Part shown: piece by piece, positions 1 through 6,938 of the stretch
How positions within the stretch are numbered: position 1 is the stretch's first letter
How the letters are laid out: every line of letters begins with the position of its first letter
Source of the DNA: Turicibacter sp.
GTDB taxonomy: Bacteria > Bacillota > Bacilli > MOL361 > Turicibacteraceae
Assembly (NCBI GenBank): GCA_030531025.1
Contig: JAUMTV010000062.1
Coordinates: forward strand, 1,781 to 19,941
DNA length: 18,161 bases
Direction of reading: 5' to 3'
Position numbers and translations under genes: made by a program
Notes under the pieces: model-generated
Seen by the model: the letters and a program-made list of their open reading frames with translations, nothing else
Database searches by the model: none
What the model was told of the DNA's origin: nothing

Positions 1-712
1 TGAGGAATAATATCAGCAAACTCATTTAGATTCCACTATGGTTAATACAAAACAAAATTCTAATTTTAGAAAATTCAATCATGAATAACATTTAGATTCC
101 ACTATGGTTAATACAAAACACTGTTGATCTAAGTGAGGAATAATATCAGCAAACTCATTTAGATTCCACTATGGTTAATACAAAACAATGATGAGCATGA
201 CTAATCGTATCATAAAATTAAGATTTAGATTCCACTATGGTTAATACAAAACCCTGTTTCAAAGACTCTTGCACCGCTATTACTCGTATTTAGATTCCAC
301 TATGGTTAATACAAAACAATATCTTTATCCGTTGTATTTGTTTCTCGTTTAAATTTAGATTCCACTATGGTTAATACAAAACACTAGCTCATTAAGTGAT
401 GTAAATACCACTCTTAATAATTTAGATTCCACTATGGTTAATACAAAACGGTAACAATGAAATTTACCAACCTCTTCATCATTAGATTTAGATTCCACTA
501 TGGTTAATACAAAACGCAACTGCTACTACAATGGCGGGGCAAATACAAAAATTTAGATTCCACTATGGTTAATACAAAACACGCTGAATATCATATCGTG
601 AAAGAGTTCCGAACAAATTTAGATTCCACTATGGTTAATACAAAACCCACATCCACTCGGCCCTAACAACAATAAAATACGTATTTAGATTCCACTATGG
701 TTAATACAAAAC
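1..712 (-). CRISPR. Type I-B CRISPR array, 11 repeats visible, truncated at the left edge
   Basis: Eleven identical 30-nt repeats start at 24, 90, 157, 223, 288, 353, 420, 486, 551, 617 and 683. On the plus strand each begins ATTTAGATTCC and ends GGTTAATACAAAAC. Ten complete spacers of 35-37 nt lie between them, and positions 1-23 are the end of another spacer. The array therefore continues outside the window. Read on the minus strand the repeat begins GTTTTGTATTAACC and ends ATCTAAAT, matching the orientation of known clostridial I-B repeats in which the last 8 nt form the crRNA 5' handle. The array is thus inferred to be transcribed on the minus strand, like the cas genes, with its leader at 713-870 and its youngest spacer at 647-682. 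No repeat is degenerate, so the leader-distal end is not reached. The partial spacer at 1-23 is identical to 134-156. Confidence 0.98.
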
Positions 713-870
713 CGGTTAATTTGATGAATCTGCCTCTATTTTACGCAATTTTGATAATAGATTCAACGAAATTAAGAAAATTATTTAGTAAATAAATTAA
801 TATTTACTACTATAAGGTAAATTATATCTGTCGCCCCCTTGTCATTCTTTAGCTATTGGTGATCGACAGA
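713..870 (-). promoter_or_regulatory. CRISPR leader between cas2 and the array
   Basis: This 158-bp AT-rich, non-coding stretch separates the cas2 stop from the first repeat on the leader side. Its place, the conserved repeat beside it and the minus-strand orientation make it the leader used for spacer acquisition and array transcription. It contains a candidate promoter (738-766) and a G/C-run inverted repeat that runs into cas2 (822-876). The leader assignment is an inference from position and repeat direction. Confidence 0.8.
738..766 (-). promoter_or_regulatory. Candidate promoter of the CRISPR array
   Basis: On the minus strand TTGAAT (761-766) and TAAAAT (738-743) are separated by exactly 17 nt, a sigma-A-like arrangement (4/6 and 5/6 matches). 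Transcription would begin roughly 18 nt before the first repeat, a usual leader-promoter distance. A perfect TATAAT also occurs at 821-826 but has no properly spaced -35. Confidence 0.5.
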
Positions 871-876
871 TTATAA
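822..876 (-). repeat. Inverted repeat at the leader/cas2 junction
   Basis: ATCTGTCG at 826-833 and CGACAGAT at 864-871 form an 8-bp inverted repeat. It extends to TTAT/ATAA with a one-base bulge (822 and 876 as outer limits). The right arm overlaps the cas2 stop codon, and the left arm is followed by a CCCCC run (834-838). On the minus strand this reads as a hairpin just after the cas2 stop with GGGGGCGACAG on its 3' side. It may act as a leader element or a weak transcription barrier. Confidence 0.6.
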
Positions 877-1149
877 AAAACAACTCAATTGATCAACTTC
901 GCTGGTTAAAAATTCTTTTTCTAACCAACGGTTATTTCGAGCAACAAACAGAATACAAGAATCCTCATCTGGGCGTAAAAATTGCTTTAGCTCTGATTTT
1001 AAGGCTACAAATTGTGACTTTGTCAACTCTCCTTCAAAAACAGAATGTTGCACATGTATCAAAAAACGTTTACAAATCTTAAATATACTGCGTTGGATTT
1101 TGACTCCTTGTTGATCCATTCTAATATCATAAATTAACACTACATACAC
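871..1149 (-). CDS. cas2: CRISPR-associated endonuclease Cas2
   Basis: Cas2 is the small dimeric partner of Cas1 in the integration complex that inserts new spacers at the leader end of the array. The 92-residue product has the family's length. It opens with the ferredoxin-like first strand ending in YDIR, which supplies the conserved Asp (D8), and contains the VQHSVFEG stretch typical of Cas2. The start is GTG at 1149, since the nearby ATG at 1145 is out of frame. A GGTGG stretch about 8 nt upstream, within the cas1 end, can serve as ribosome binding site. The gene begins 6 bp after the cas1 stop and is the last of the operon. Its own stop lies in the inverted repeat that starts the leader. 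No key residue is missing. Confidence 0.97.
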   Translation of the reverse strand: MYVVLIYDIRMDQQGVKIQRSIFKICKRFLIHVQHSVFEGELTKSQFVALKSELKQFLRPDEDSCILFVARNNRWLEKEFLTSEVDQLSCFL

Positions 1150-1155
1150 CCGTTA

Positions 1156-2148
1156 TCACCACCAAATTTCAAATCCTTTATAGGTTTTTTCATTAATTAA
1201 ATGCTTGATCAACTTATAAAGTTCCAATCTAATCAAGTATTGATAAGAAACTTCTCGCCTAAGTTCACGATGATGGATAGTTCGCTTTAAAACCTCTTCA
1301 AACTCTTTAACCACTCGTTTTAAAGCAGACTCTTTTAGTTTTAAAAAATCAGATTCCCTAACAAAATCAGACTCCGTAATCACCTTCTTGTTTAATAAAG
1401 AGAAAATTAATCGATCAACTAAAATGGGCTTAAAAACTTCTGAAACATCTAATGATAGCGAATACCTCTTCTCTCCAGGGACATGTAAATAACTAATCGT
1501 AGGGTTTAATTGTGTTTTATAAACCTCAGACACAACTTTTGCATAAAGTAATGAATTTAAAAATGAAATTAAAGAATTGACCATGTTATCTGGAGGTCTT
1601 TTCACTCGAGTATGAAAATCAATCTTAACATTGATTACCTCATTCCAAGCCCTATAATAAACCTTTCGAATATTTCCTTCAATCCCCATTACTTCCTCAA
1701 CTGTTCGACAATCATCCAACCTCTCTCTTAACTCATCAATGCACTGAATTTCATCAGCCAAGTATTTCCCTCTATTCTGATAATATTTCAAATTTCTCCT
1801 AATATTGTGAGCAGCACTTTTAATAAATTCTTTTGCCAAATAAAGCCGCTTCTGAGAATCACGATAGTATTCAACTTGTTGAACTAATAAAGCACCCGAT
1901 AACATACTTTCCTTAGGAGAAAAACTCCCAATGTAATACTCATAGTAATTAAAAAAATGAACATTAATTCCGTATTTACCTAATAAATTTAGCAACGATA
2001 CATTAAAAGTCATTTCTGAAAAAACATAAAGATCTCTAACTCTTTCAATGGGAATATTAGATTTACTACCATCCTCTTTTAATAACAAAGGGGAATTGTC
2101 TTTTCGTTTAAGTTCTCCGTTACTAAATAGATAATAAGACTGATTCAT
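1156..2148 (-). CDS. cas1: CRISPR-associated endonuclease Cas1 (type I-B)
   Basis: Cas1 is the metal-dependent integrase of the Cas1-Cas2 spacer acquisition complex. The chosen ATG at 2148 gives 330 residues, normal for Cas1b. An AGGAGG at 2158-2163 lies 9 nt upstream, whereas a GTG nine codons further up would place that site inside the gene. The protein starts MNQSYYLFSNGEL, the beta-strand domain opening of Cas1. The expected catalytic triad is visible as E157 (MGIEGN), H222 (YLHVPG) and E237 (DVSEVFKP). The gene starts 14 bp after the cas4 stop, with its ribosome binding site overlapping that stop, so cas4, cas1 and cas2 are translated from one adaptation message. Nothing suggests inactivation. 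Confidence 0.97.
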   Translation of the reverse strand: MNQSYYLFSNGELKRKDNSPLLLKEDGSKSNIPIERVRDLYVFSEMTFNVSLLNLLGKYGINVHFFNYYEYYIGSFSPKESMLSGALLVQQVEYYRDSQKRLYLAKEFIKSAAHNIRRNLKYYQNRGKYLADEIQCIDELRERLDDCRTVEEVMGIEGNIRKVYYRAWNEVINVKIDFHTRVKRPPDNMVNSLISFLNSLLYAKVVSEVYKTQLNPTISYLHVPGEKRYSLSLDVSEVFKPILVDRLIFSLLNKKVITESDFVRESDFLKLKESALKRVVKEFEEVLKRTIHHRELRREVSYQYLIRLELYKLIKHLINEKTYKGFEIWW

Positions 2149-2162
2149 TGTTGAAAACCTCC

Positions 2163-2651
2163 TCACAACTGACACAGATCAAAATAAGCACATTTTTTAC
2201 ATCTCTTCATCTCATTAACGATTGGAGGCTGATCTAAAGCTATTAGTTCTTGAATCTTCTTTAATTGTTGCTCAATCTCTTTAATATCCTCTAATTCTAA
2301 AAATATCTTTTCTCGAGATTTCTCAGCTGGAATTAAAAGTTCGCCAATAGCATTCCTAACGCCTTTATTCTTCAAAATATATAAATAGTATTTAATTTGT
2401 TGAATTGCGATTTCCTTTTCAGCACCACTCTTTTTTATTTCGTGAACAATATGATCCTTATAGAAGTCAAGATTCACATAATTATCAATCATTAAATGCT
2501 TATCCTCTTCCCGGTAAGTCTGCTCATCGATTAATTTCCCAATTTTGACCTCTTGACTAAAAGATTCCATCTGAATTCCTTTTGCAAAATACCAAGTTTT
2601 TTTCCAACACAAATAACTGTAGCTAAACAGTGTGCCAGTAATTTGCCTCAA
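2163..2651 (-). CDS. cas4: CRISPR-associated exonuclease Cas4
   Basis: Cas4 is a RecB-like nuclease with an iron-sulphur cluster that trims prespacers and helps select those next to a proper PAM for Cas1-Cas2. Features include the family opening RQITGTLFSYSYLC with the first cluster cysteine, a Cys cluster at the C-terminus (CKKCAYFDLC), the EIKKS nuclease motif and the downstream QIKYYLYIL (Q-x3-Y) motif. I place the start at TTG 2651, 8 nt after AAAGGTG, giving 162 residues. Upstream TTG (2669) and GTG (2660) codons are in frame but lie before or in that ribosome binding site. The gene is preceded by a terminator-like hairpin that separates it from cas3, and is followed at 14 bp by cas1. 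Confidence 0.94.
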   Translation of the reverse strand: MRQITGTLFSYSYLCWKKTWYFAKGIQMESFSQEVKIGKLIDEQTYREEDKHLMIDNYVNLDFYKDHIVHEIKKSGAEKEIAIQQIKYYLYILKNKGVRNAIGELLIPAEKSREKIFLELEDIKEIEQQLKKIQELIALDQPPIVNEMKRCKKCAYFDLCQL

Positions 2652-2672
2652 CGTTATCACACCTTTCAAATA

Positions 2673-2695
2673 AAAAAGTGGTCAAACCACTTTTT
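2673..2695 (-). terminator. Terminator-like hairpin between cas3 and cas4
   Basis: GTGGT (2678-2682) pairs with ACCAC (2686-2690) over a CAA loop. The flanking A-run (2672-2677) and T-run (2691-2695) make it look like an intrinsic terminator on either strand. It begins one base from the cas3 stop codon and lies just before the cas4 ribosome binding site. It probably lowers transcription into cas4-cas1-cas2. The GC part of the stem is only 5 bp, so read-through is likely. Confidence 0.65.
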
Positions 2696-2696
2696 A

Positions 2697-4970
2697 TTAA
2701 AGGAACATATCATCCTCTTCAACTTCTTCTAATCTAAGGCCAGCCCCTGTCACAATCACACCATCCTCGTTTTCTACATAGTCATATTTTGCTCGACAAC
2801 GATGAATACTTAAATGAGGTAATTCAGAAATAGATAGTCGGTCAACGGCCTCTGGAATATTATTTCCATATAAGGAAATATTTATACAATTTTCTATTAA
2901 TTGATCATAAGTTTTTAACCGTTCTGATACAGGGTTACTCTTATTTGAACAATAAAGCAATCGAGCTTCAATTTGTTCCATTTGTTTCATATAAATTTTT
3001 TCAGGAATTAGCGTTAGGCTTTGAATTTCGCGGAACAAGCTATCGCCCTCAAACTTCGTAAATTCTCCAGGTTGAATACGCTCTAATTCCATTAAGGCTT
3101 TGGTAAAATCTTGGAAGTAAGGATCATTCTCTAATGCTTTTAAATTAAAAATCTGATGCATCAACTGATTTTTATCGGCCTCACTCATTGGACGATTTTG
3201 ATAGTTTAATAATTCTAACAACGTTCGCTCAAACAAGCCTTTACTATAAAATTGCTTATAACTTTCCTTTGTTCGATACACGAAAATATTAGCCGTTGTC
3301 CCCTCATAAGAACGGGATCGGTAGCAACGTCCCATTCGTTGAAACAGACTATCGGCTGGACACATTTCGGTATGCAACACATCAAAATCAATATCCAAAC
3401 TGGCTTCTACGATTTGAGTGGAAATCCAAATCCCATTCCCAAGTGCAGAGCCTTTTCCAGCAAATTGGATGATTGCCTCTTCTAATTGTTTTCGATGTTT
3501 TTTGGTGAATTTAGAATGAAGTAATCGAATACCAATCCCTTGCGACTGGCAACGCTTTGTTAATTCATCATAGGTTAATTGCGCCTGTTTCACAGTATTA
3601 CACAATACTAAAACTTTTTTTGTTTTAGCTTGCTTTTCGATTAAGTCATAATCAAAATCAGAAAGTTTCATTGTCACACAGTGGCGAATTCCAACTTTTA
3701 AATCTAAAAACTCATCTTTTTCAAATGGAATCCCTTGCTCCATTAAATAGTCTGTAACCATCGGCGGCAATGTTGCCGTCATAATTAAAAACTTTCCACC
3801 TAACAAATGTATCAGTTTTAGTCCATAACATAAAAACGCCATTAAGCGTGGAGAATACATTTGAATCTCGTCAATAATTACACACGAATAACTTAACGTC
3901 GCCGCCAACATTTCACTTCCCACTGTTTTAAAGACAAATTTAAAGATTTGATCAACCGTACAAATCGTTAACGGATAAGCCAACTCTTTCATGAGCTCAT
4001 AGCGTCTTAATAAGCTTTGTTCACTCTCTGATTCTGATTTTGATTTTAACTGATAACTTAGGGCATCCGAATGAAGTAAGGCGACCTCCTGAAAACCATA
4101 GTGATCATGAATTCGTTCATAAATCGCGGTGGATGAAACTTTTAATGGTAAGGTATAAAACGTCTTACCTTCTGACCATAATAGAGACCCTTCTGTTTTT
4201 CCTGATCCTGCTGGGGCAACCAATACCACATTCTTTCCTTTGTTATCTTGTAAAAATCGCTGAGAGCGATAAAGTAACTCTTCAAACGTTTTACTTCTAT
4301 CAAATCCTTCCATTTCACGTTGGATTAACATGGGTAATTGCTTCTCAACCTCTATTGGATGCGGAATTTCAATTGGCAATGAGATTCCTGAACTGGCATT
4401 ATAATCCGCCTTATTTAATAATCCTTTAATTTTAGCATATTGAAGCCATTCAGAAAAATCGACAAATTCATTTCCACCAATTTCAAATAAGACGTAATCT
4501 AAATTATCATATCCCAATTCTTCTCCTTTAGGAATAATCCCTAATTGAGATTCTGCCTCAAACTTCAAAACATTAGGAATTAAATAACATTCCGCATATT
4601 CCTCTAATGTTAAGGATAAGGATTCATATTTTCGGACATGATGATGATAAATTGCTGTCACCACCGCTTTTATTTGGGACAGATTGTATCCCGCTTCCTG
4701 TAACCTCTCTATATCTATAAATAAAATACTTAACTCGGAGTGATGTAACTCGGTTGTTAATCGTTTCTGACCCGTTCTCATTTTGGTTTGAAAATGACTA
4801 TTTAACTTGCCATAATCATGAGCCTCGCAGGCTAATAAGATTAAGAATTTCTCTTGATCACTAAATGAATGAGGATATAATTCAAAAATCCTCCGAGCAT
4901 TTTCCACTACTTCTTTCGTATGTTGAGATAGCGTCACACCCCCTTTTAGAGGCTTTGCTAAAAAAGTCAT
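2697..4970 (-). CDS. cas3: CRISPR-associated helicase/nuclease Cas3 (HD + DExH)
   Basis: Cas3 is recruited by the R-loop-bound Cascade and unwinds and degrades the invading DNA. The 757-residue protein has both domains fused. The N-terminal HD nuclease shows H17, HD at 51-52, HH at 76-77 and HHH at 109-111. The superfamily 2 helicase shows GSGKT at 255-259 (Walker A), DEIQ at 367-370 (motif II), TAT at 398-400 (motif III) and QRMGRCYR at 544-551 (motif VI). The ATG at 4970 is preceded by GGAG at a good distance. The gene stands apart from its neighbours: it is 64 bp from the cas5 stop with a hairpin between, and is followed by a second hairpin. It may therefore be expressed at a level different from Cascade. 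No catalytic motif is disrupted. Confidence 0.97.
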   Translation of the reverse strand: MTFLAKPLKGGVTLSQHTKEVVENARRIFELYPHSFSDQEKFLILLACEAHDYGKLNSHFQTKMRTGQKRLTTELHHSELSILFIDIERLQEAGYNLSQIKAVVTAIYHHHVRKYESLSLTLEEYAECYLIPNVLKFEAESQLGIIPKGEELGYDNLDYVLFEIGGNEFVDFSEWLQYAKIKGLLNKADYNASSGISLPIEIPHPIEVEKQLPMLIQREMEGFDRSKTFEELLYRSQRFLQDNKGKNVVLVAPAGSGKTEGSLLWSEGKTFYTLPLKVSSTAIYERIHDHYGFQEVALLHSDALSYQLKSKSESESEQSLLRRYELMKELAYPLTICTVDQIFKFVFKTVGSEMLAATLSYSCVIIDEIQMYSPRLMAFLCYGLKLIHLLGGKFLIMTATLPPMVTDYLMEQGIPFEKDEFLDLKVGIRHCVTMKLSDFDYDLIEKQAKTKKVLVLCNTVKQAQLTYDELTKRCQSQGIGIRLLHSKFTKKHRKQLEEAIIQFAGKGSALGNGIWISTQIVEASLDIDFDVLHTEMCPADSLFQRMGRCYRSRSYEGTTANIFVYRTKESYKQFYSKGLFERTLLELLNYQNRPMSEADKNQLMHQIFNLKALENDPYFQDFTKALMELERIQPGEFTKFEGDSLFREIQSLTLIPEKIYMKQMEQIEARLLYCSNKSNPVSERLKTYDQLIENCINISLYGNNIPEAVDRLSISELPHLSIHRCRAKYDYVENEDGVIVTGAGLRLEEVEEDDMFL

Positions 4971-5008
4971 TTAATCACTCCGTTTCTTCTCTCACTAAAA
5001 TCCTTATT

Positions 5009-5036
5009 AAAAAAGAGCGCACAGACGCTCTTTTTT
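5009..5036 (-). terminator. Terminator-like hairpin between cas5 and cas3
   Basis: GAGCG (5015-5019) pairs with CGCTC (5026-5030) over a 6-nt loop. Six A:T pairs (5009-5014 with 5031-5036) extend the stem and supply a U-tract on either strand. On the minus strand the hairpin starts inside the cas5 stop codon and ends in TTTTTT. It resembles an intrinsic terminator or attenuator that separates the Cascade genes from cas3. Confidence 0.7.
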
Positions 5037-5754
5037 ATGCTAAACAAACTAAATAATTATCTGAGTCTACTAAAGCATTCTTAAAAGGTTGTTTTAGATT
5101 AGGGGCAACATGTTTAACCCGAATTGGCTTCGCCCATTTTCGTTGACCTGTTTTGGCATCTAACTCATATGTTTTATAAATTTTATAGTTTGTCCCTTGT
5201 TTTTGATGAATCGGAGAGATTTTATCTAACACTTCAAGCGGAATATAAGCCGATTGTTTTAAGTAAACCCGTTTTGAAATAGACAACTCCACTACTTCAA
5301 AAGACTCAATATCTAATACATCATGGTGACGACCTAAAGCCGGGAATACTTGTGGTGATTCCAATCCTTGTAAAATCAATTCAAAATCTTCTTTACTTTC
5401 AGGAACGATATGCAAAATAAGATGAACATCCGTTAACTGCTCCATATATCCTCTTCCTTTTATAGCCCCTAATTTCGATTCTTCATCTGGAATACAAACA
5501 TTATGACGACCATCATCATACTTTTGACCTGCAAACGTATAACGAGTATACATATCCGCCACCGTTGGCGAACTGGTTCCTTGTACGCTCACCTTCATAG
5601 GATGATAAGTTTTAAACCCACAAATTGCATGGATCATGCCAATAACGGTTGAATAAGGTGGTAAGGGATAGGTTTCTTTTAAAATATAGCTTGAAGGTTT
5701 TGCATAATTTGCCATCGATTGATGGCAAATTAAACGAATCGCTTTAGTTTGCAT
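5035..5754 (-). CDS. cas5: Type I-B Cascade subunit Cas5 (Cas5t type)
   Basis: Cas5 caps the 5' handle of the crRNA and joins Cas8 to the Cas7 backbone of Cascade. The ATG at 5754 gives 239 residues beginning MQTKAIRLICHQSMANYAKP. This is the opening of Cas5 proteins of the cst1/cst2 group, followed by the family stretch YPLPPYSTVIGMIHAICGF. A longer reading frame reaching 5793 would add 13 basic residues lying wholly in the cas7 coding sequence, which I reject. The gene overlaps the cas7 end by 11 bp (translational coupling). A terminator-like hairpin starts at its stop codon. It belongs to the cas6-cas8b1-cas7-cas5 Cascade block. Confidence 0.95.
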   Translation of the reverse strand: MQTKAIRLICHQSMANYAKPSSYILKETYPLPPYSTVIGMIHAICGFKTYHPMKVSVQGTSSPTVADMYTRYTFAGQKYDDGRHNVCIPDEESKLGAIKGRGYMEQLTDVHLILHIVPESKEDFELILQGLESPQVFPALGRHHDVLDIESFEVVELSISKRVYLKQSAYIPLEVLDKISPIHQKQGTNYKIYKTYELDAKTGQRKWAKPIRVKHVAPNLKQPFKNALVDSDNYLVCLA

Positions 5755-6625
5755 AATAATCACGAACTTCCGCTTTAATCGCTTTAAAGACATCAGAAAT
5801 TTGAGTTGCCCCTAATTCACATTTGATAGCTTCATCATTTTTGAACATTCCACTCACCACTCCAACGCGTGTTTGCTCATTTAGCCAAGTATATGATTCT
5901 TTAATCTCTTTCACACTGTTAAATCCTAATTCATTTCCTTTCACTTGAATACGATCTTTAAAGAATGGGTTTTTACGATCATAAACTCCGCCAATAACAA
6001 AGACTGGGTTAAAGCTTTCTTCACGACCACGAATATCACGATTTAAGAACTCAACTGCCTCTAAAAGTTGAATCACACGATTTGCCTTTTCATCATTTGA
6101 AATTTCAATACTATCATTTTCATCAATTCCAATACGAGATAAATCAAGTGTTAATGTGTACGTGTAATAAGATAAATGTTGCTCGCTTTGAGCCAATGAG
6201 TTTGATTCCCCAATTCGTTTTGCTAGTCCCATATTTGTTAAGAAGTCATAATCACCTGTATAAGGCTCTAATGAAATTGCATCGCTTAAACGAACTACGG
6301 CTGCACGAGTTTTAGCTCCCCCCTTAGAATCTTCTGTTTTTGAAATTGTTTTCATGTATCCGAACAGGTCAATTTCAGGATAATCCGCAATGGTTGCTGT
6401 TGGGGCGAATTGAACTACCTTTTTATCCACTTCAACCGGTGTATTATTCCATTGTAATTGCTCAACTAAGCTATAACGTAACGCTTGACGAGAAATATAA
6501 GTATATTGATTTGAGTCATTACGCGTGAATTTCTTTAACACACTTACATTTCCTAATCCTTCTCCATAGTTCGCACTTTGTACCAAACAAACCACGGTTA
6601 AGGTTAATCCTTTAGATTGCTTCAT
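5744..6625 (-). CDS. cas7: Type I-B Cascade backbone subunit Cas7 (Cst2/DevR family)
   Basis: Cas7 forms the helical backbone that binds the spacer part of the crRNA. The 293-residue product shows the Cst2/DevR opening, KGLTLTVVCLVQSANYGEG, followed by VSVLKKFTR and YISRQALRYSL near residues 30-60. The C-terminal half carries FNPVFVIGGVYDRKNPFFKD. The ATG at 6625 has AAGGAG about 9 nt upstream. The frame continues upstream to 6658, but this would overlap cas8b1 needlessly. As chosen, the gene overlaps the cas8b1 stop by 14 bp. Because the same ribosomes finish cas8b1 and possibly the internal cas11 start at 6938, backbone and small-subunit synthesis are coupled. Confidence 0.95.
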   Translation of the reverse strand: MKQSKGLTLTVVCLVQSANYGEGLGNVSVLKKFTRNDSNQYTYISRQALRYSLVEQLQWNNTPVEVDKKVVQFAPTATIADYPEIDLFGYMKTISKTEDSKGGAKTRAAVVRLSDAISLEPYTGDYDFLTNMGLAKRIGESNSLAQSEQHLSYYTYTLTLDLSRIGIDENDSIEISNDEKANRVIQLLEAVEFLNRDIRGREESFNPVFVIGGVYDRKNPFFKDRIQVKGNELGFNSVKEIKESYTWLNEQTRVGVVSGMFKNDEAIKCELGATQISDVFKAIKAEVRDYYAN

Positions 6626-6938
6626 TATTTTGTTCTCCTTCCATTTCTTTCTTTGCATAAACTCCTTGGAATCCTAATAAATACGCATGAGCCATATCAT
6701 TAAATAGCTTCTCATTTGAAAGTGACTCAATAAATCCTTTGGATAATGGCGTTTTATTCACCCCATGTAAACGAATAATCGTCTGTAAGAATAAATCACG
6801 ATTATTTGATTGAACCGCATTTAAAAGACGACAAATTAGTCCTGTTTTATCTTTAGCTTCATTAAAAAAGATCGCATTTAACTTACGTCCATCGCTCAGT
6901 GCCTGCTCAATATACATGTTGTAGTCTTCGATTGACAT
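6612..6938 (-). CDS. cas11b: Predicted internally translated small subunit Cas11b
   Basis: Inside cas8b1 and in the same frame, AAGGAGG at 6946-6952 lies exactly 7 nt before an ATG at 6936-6938. Translation from it would give 108 residues beginning MSIEDYNMYIEQALSDGRK and sharing the Cas8b1 stop. The segment is predicted helical and matches the size of small Cascade subunits. Internal translation of Cas11 from cas8-type genes is established for several type I-B, I-C and I-D systems. Its occurrence here is inferred from the ribosome binding site, the spacing and the location at the C-terminal end. A closer ATG (6944) is only one base from the site and is unlikely to be used. Confidence 0.72.
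   Translation of the reverse strand: MSIEDYNMYIEQALSDGRKLNAIFFNEAKDKTGLICRLLNAVQSNNRDLFLQTIIRLHGVNKTPLSKGFIESLSNEKLFNDMAHAYLLGFQGVYAKKEMEGEQNNEAI

Noticed and set aside
3252..4429. Plus-strand open frames of 77-129 codons within cas3
   Set aside because: They lie wholly antisense to a clearly conserved gene, lack suitable ribosome binding sites and resemble no protein family. The same holds for plus-strand frames at 6082-6528, 8364-8633, 10317-11185 and 17460-17645.
4865..5056. Plus-strand 63-codon frame at the cas3/cas5 junction
   Set aside because: It overlaps the cas3 start and runs through the terminator-like hairpin, whose A-rich arms account for its lysine-rich sequence.
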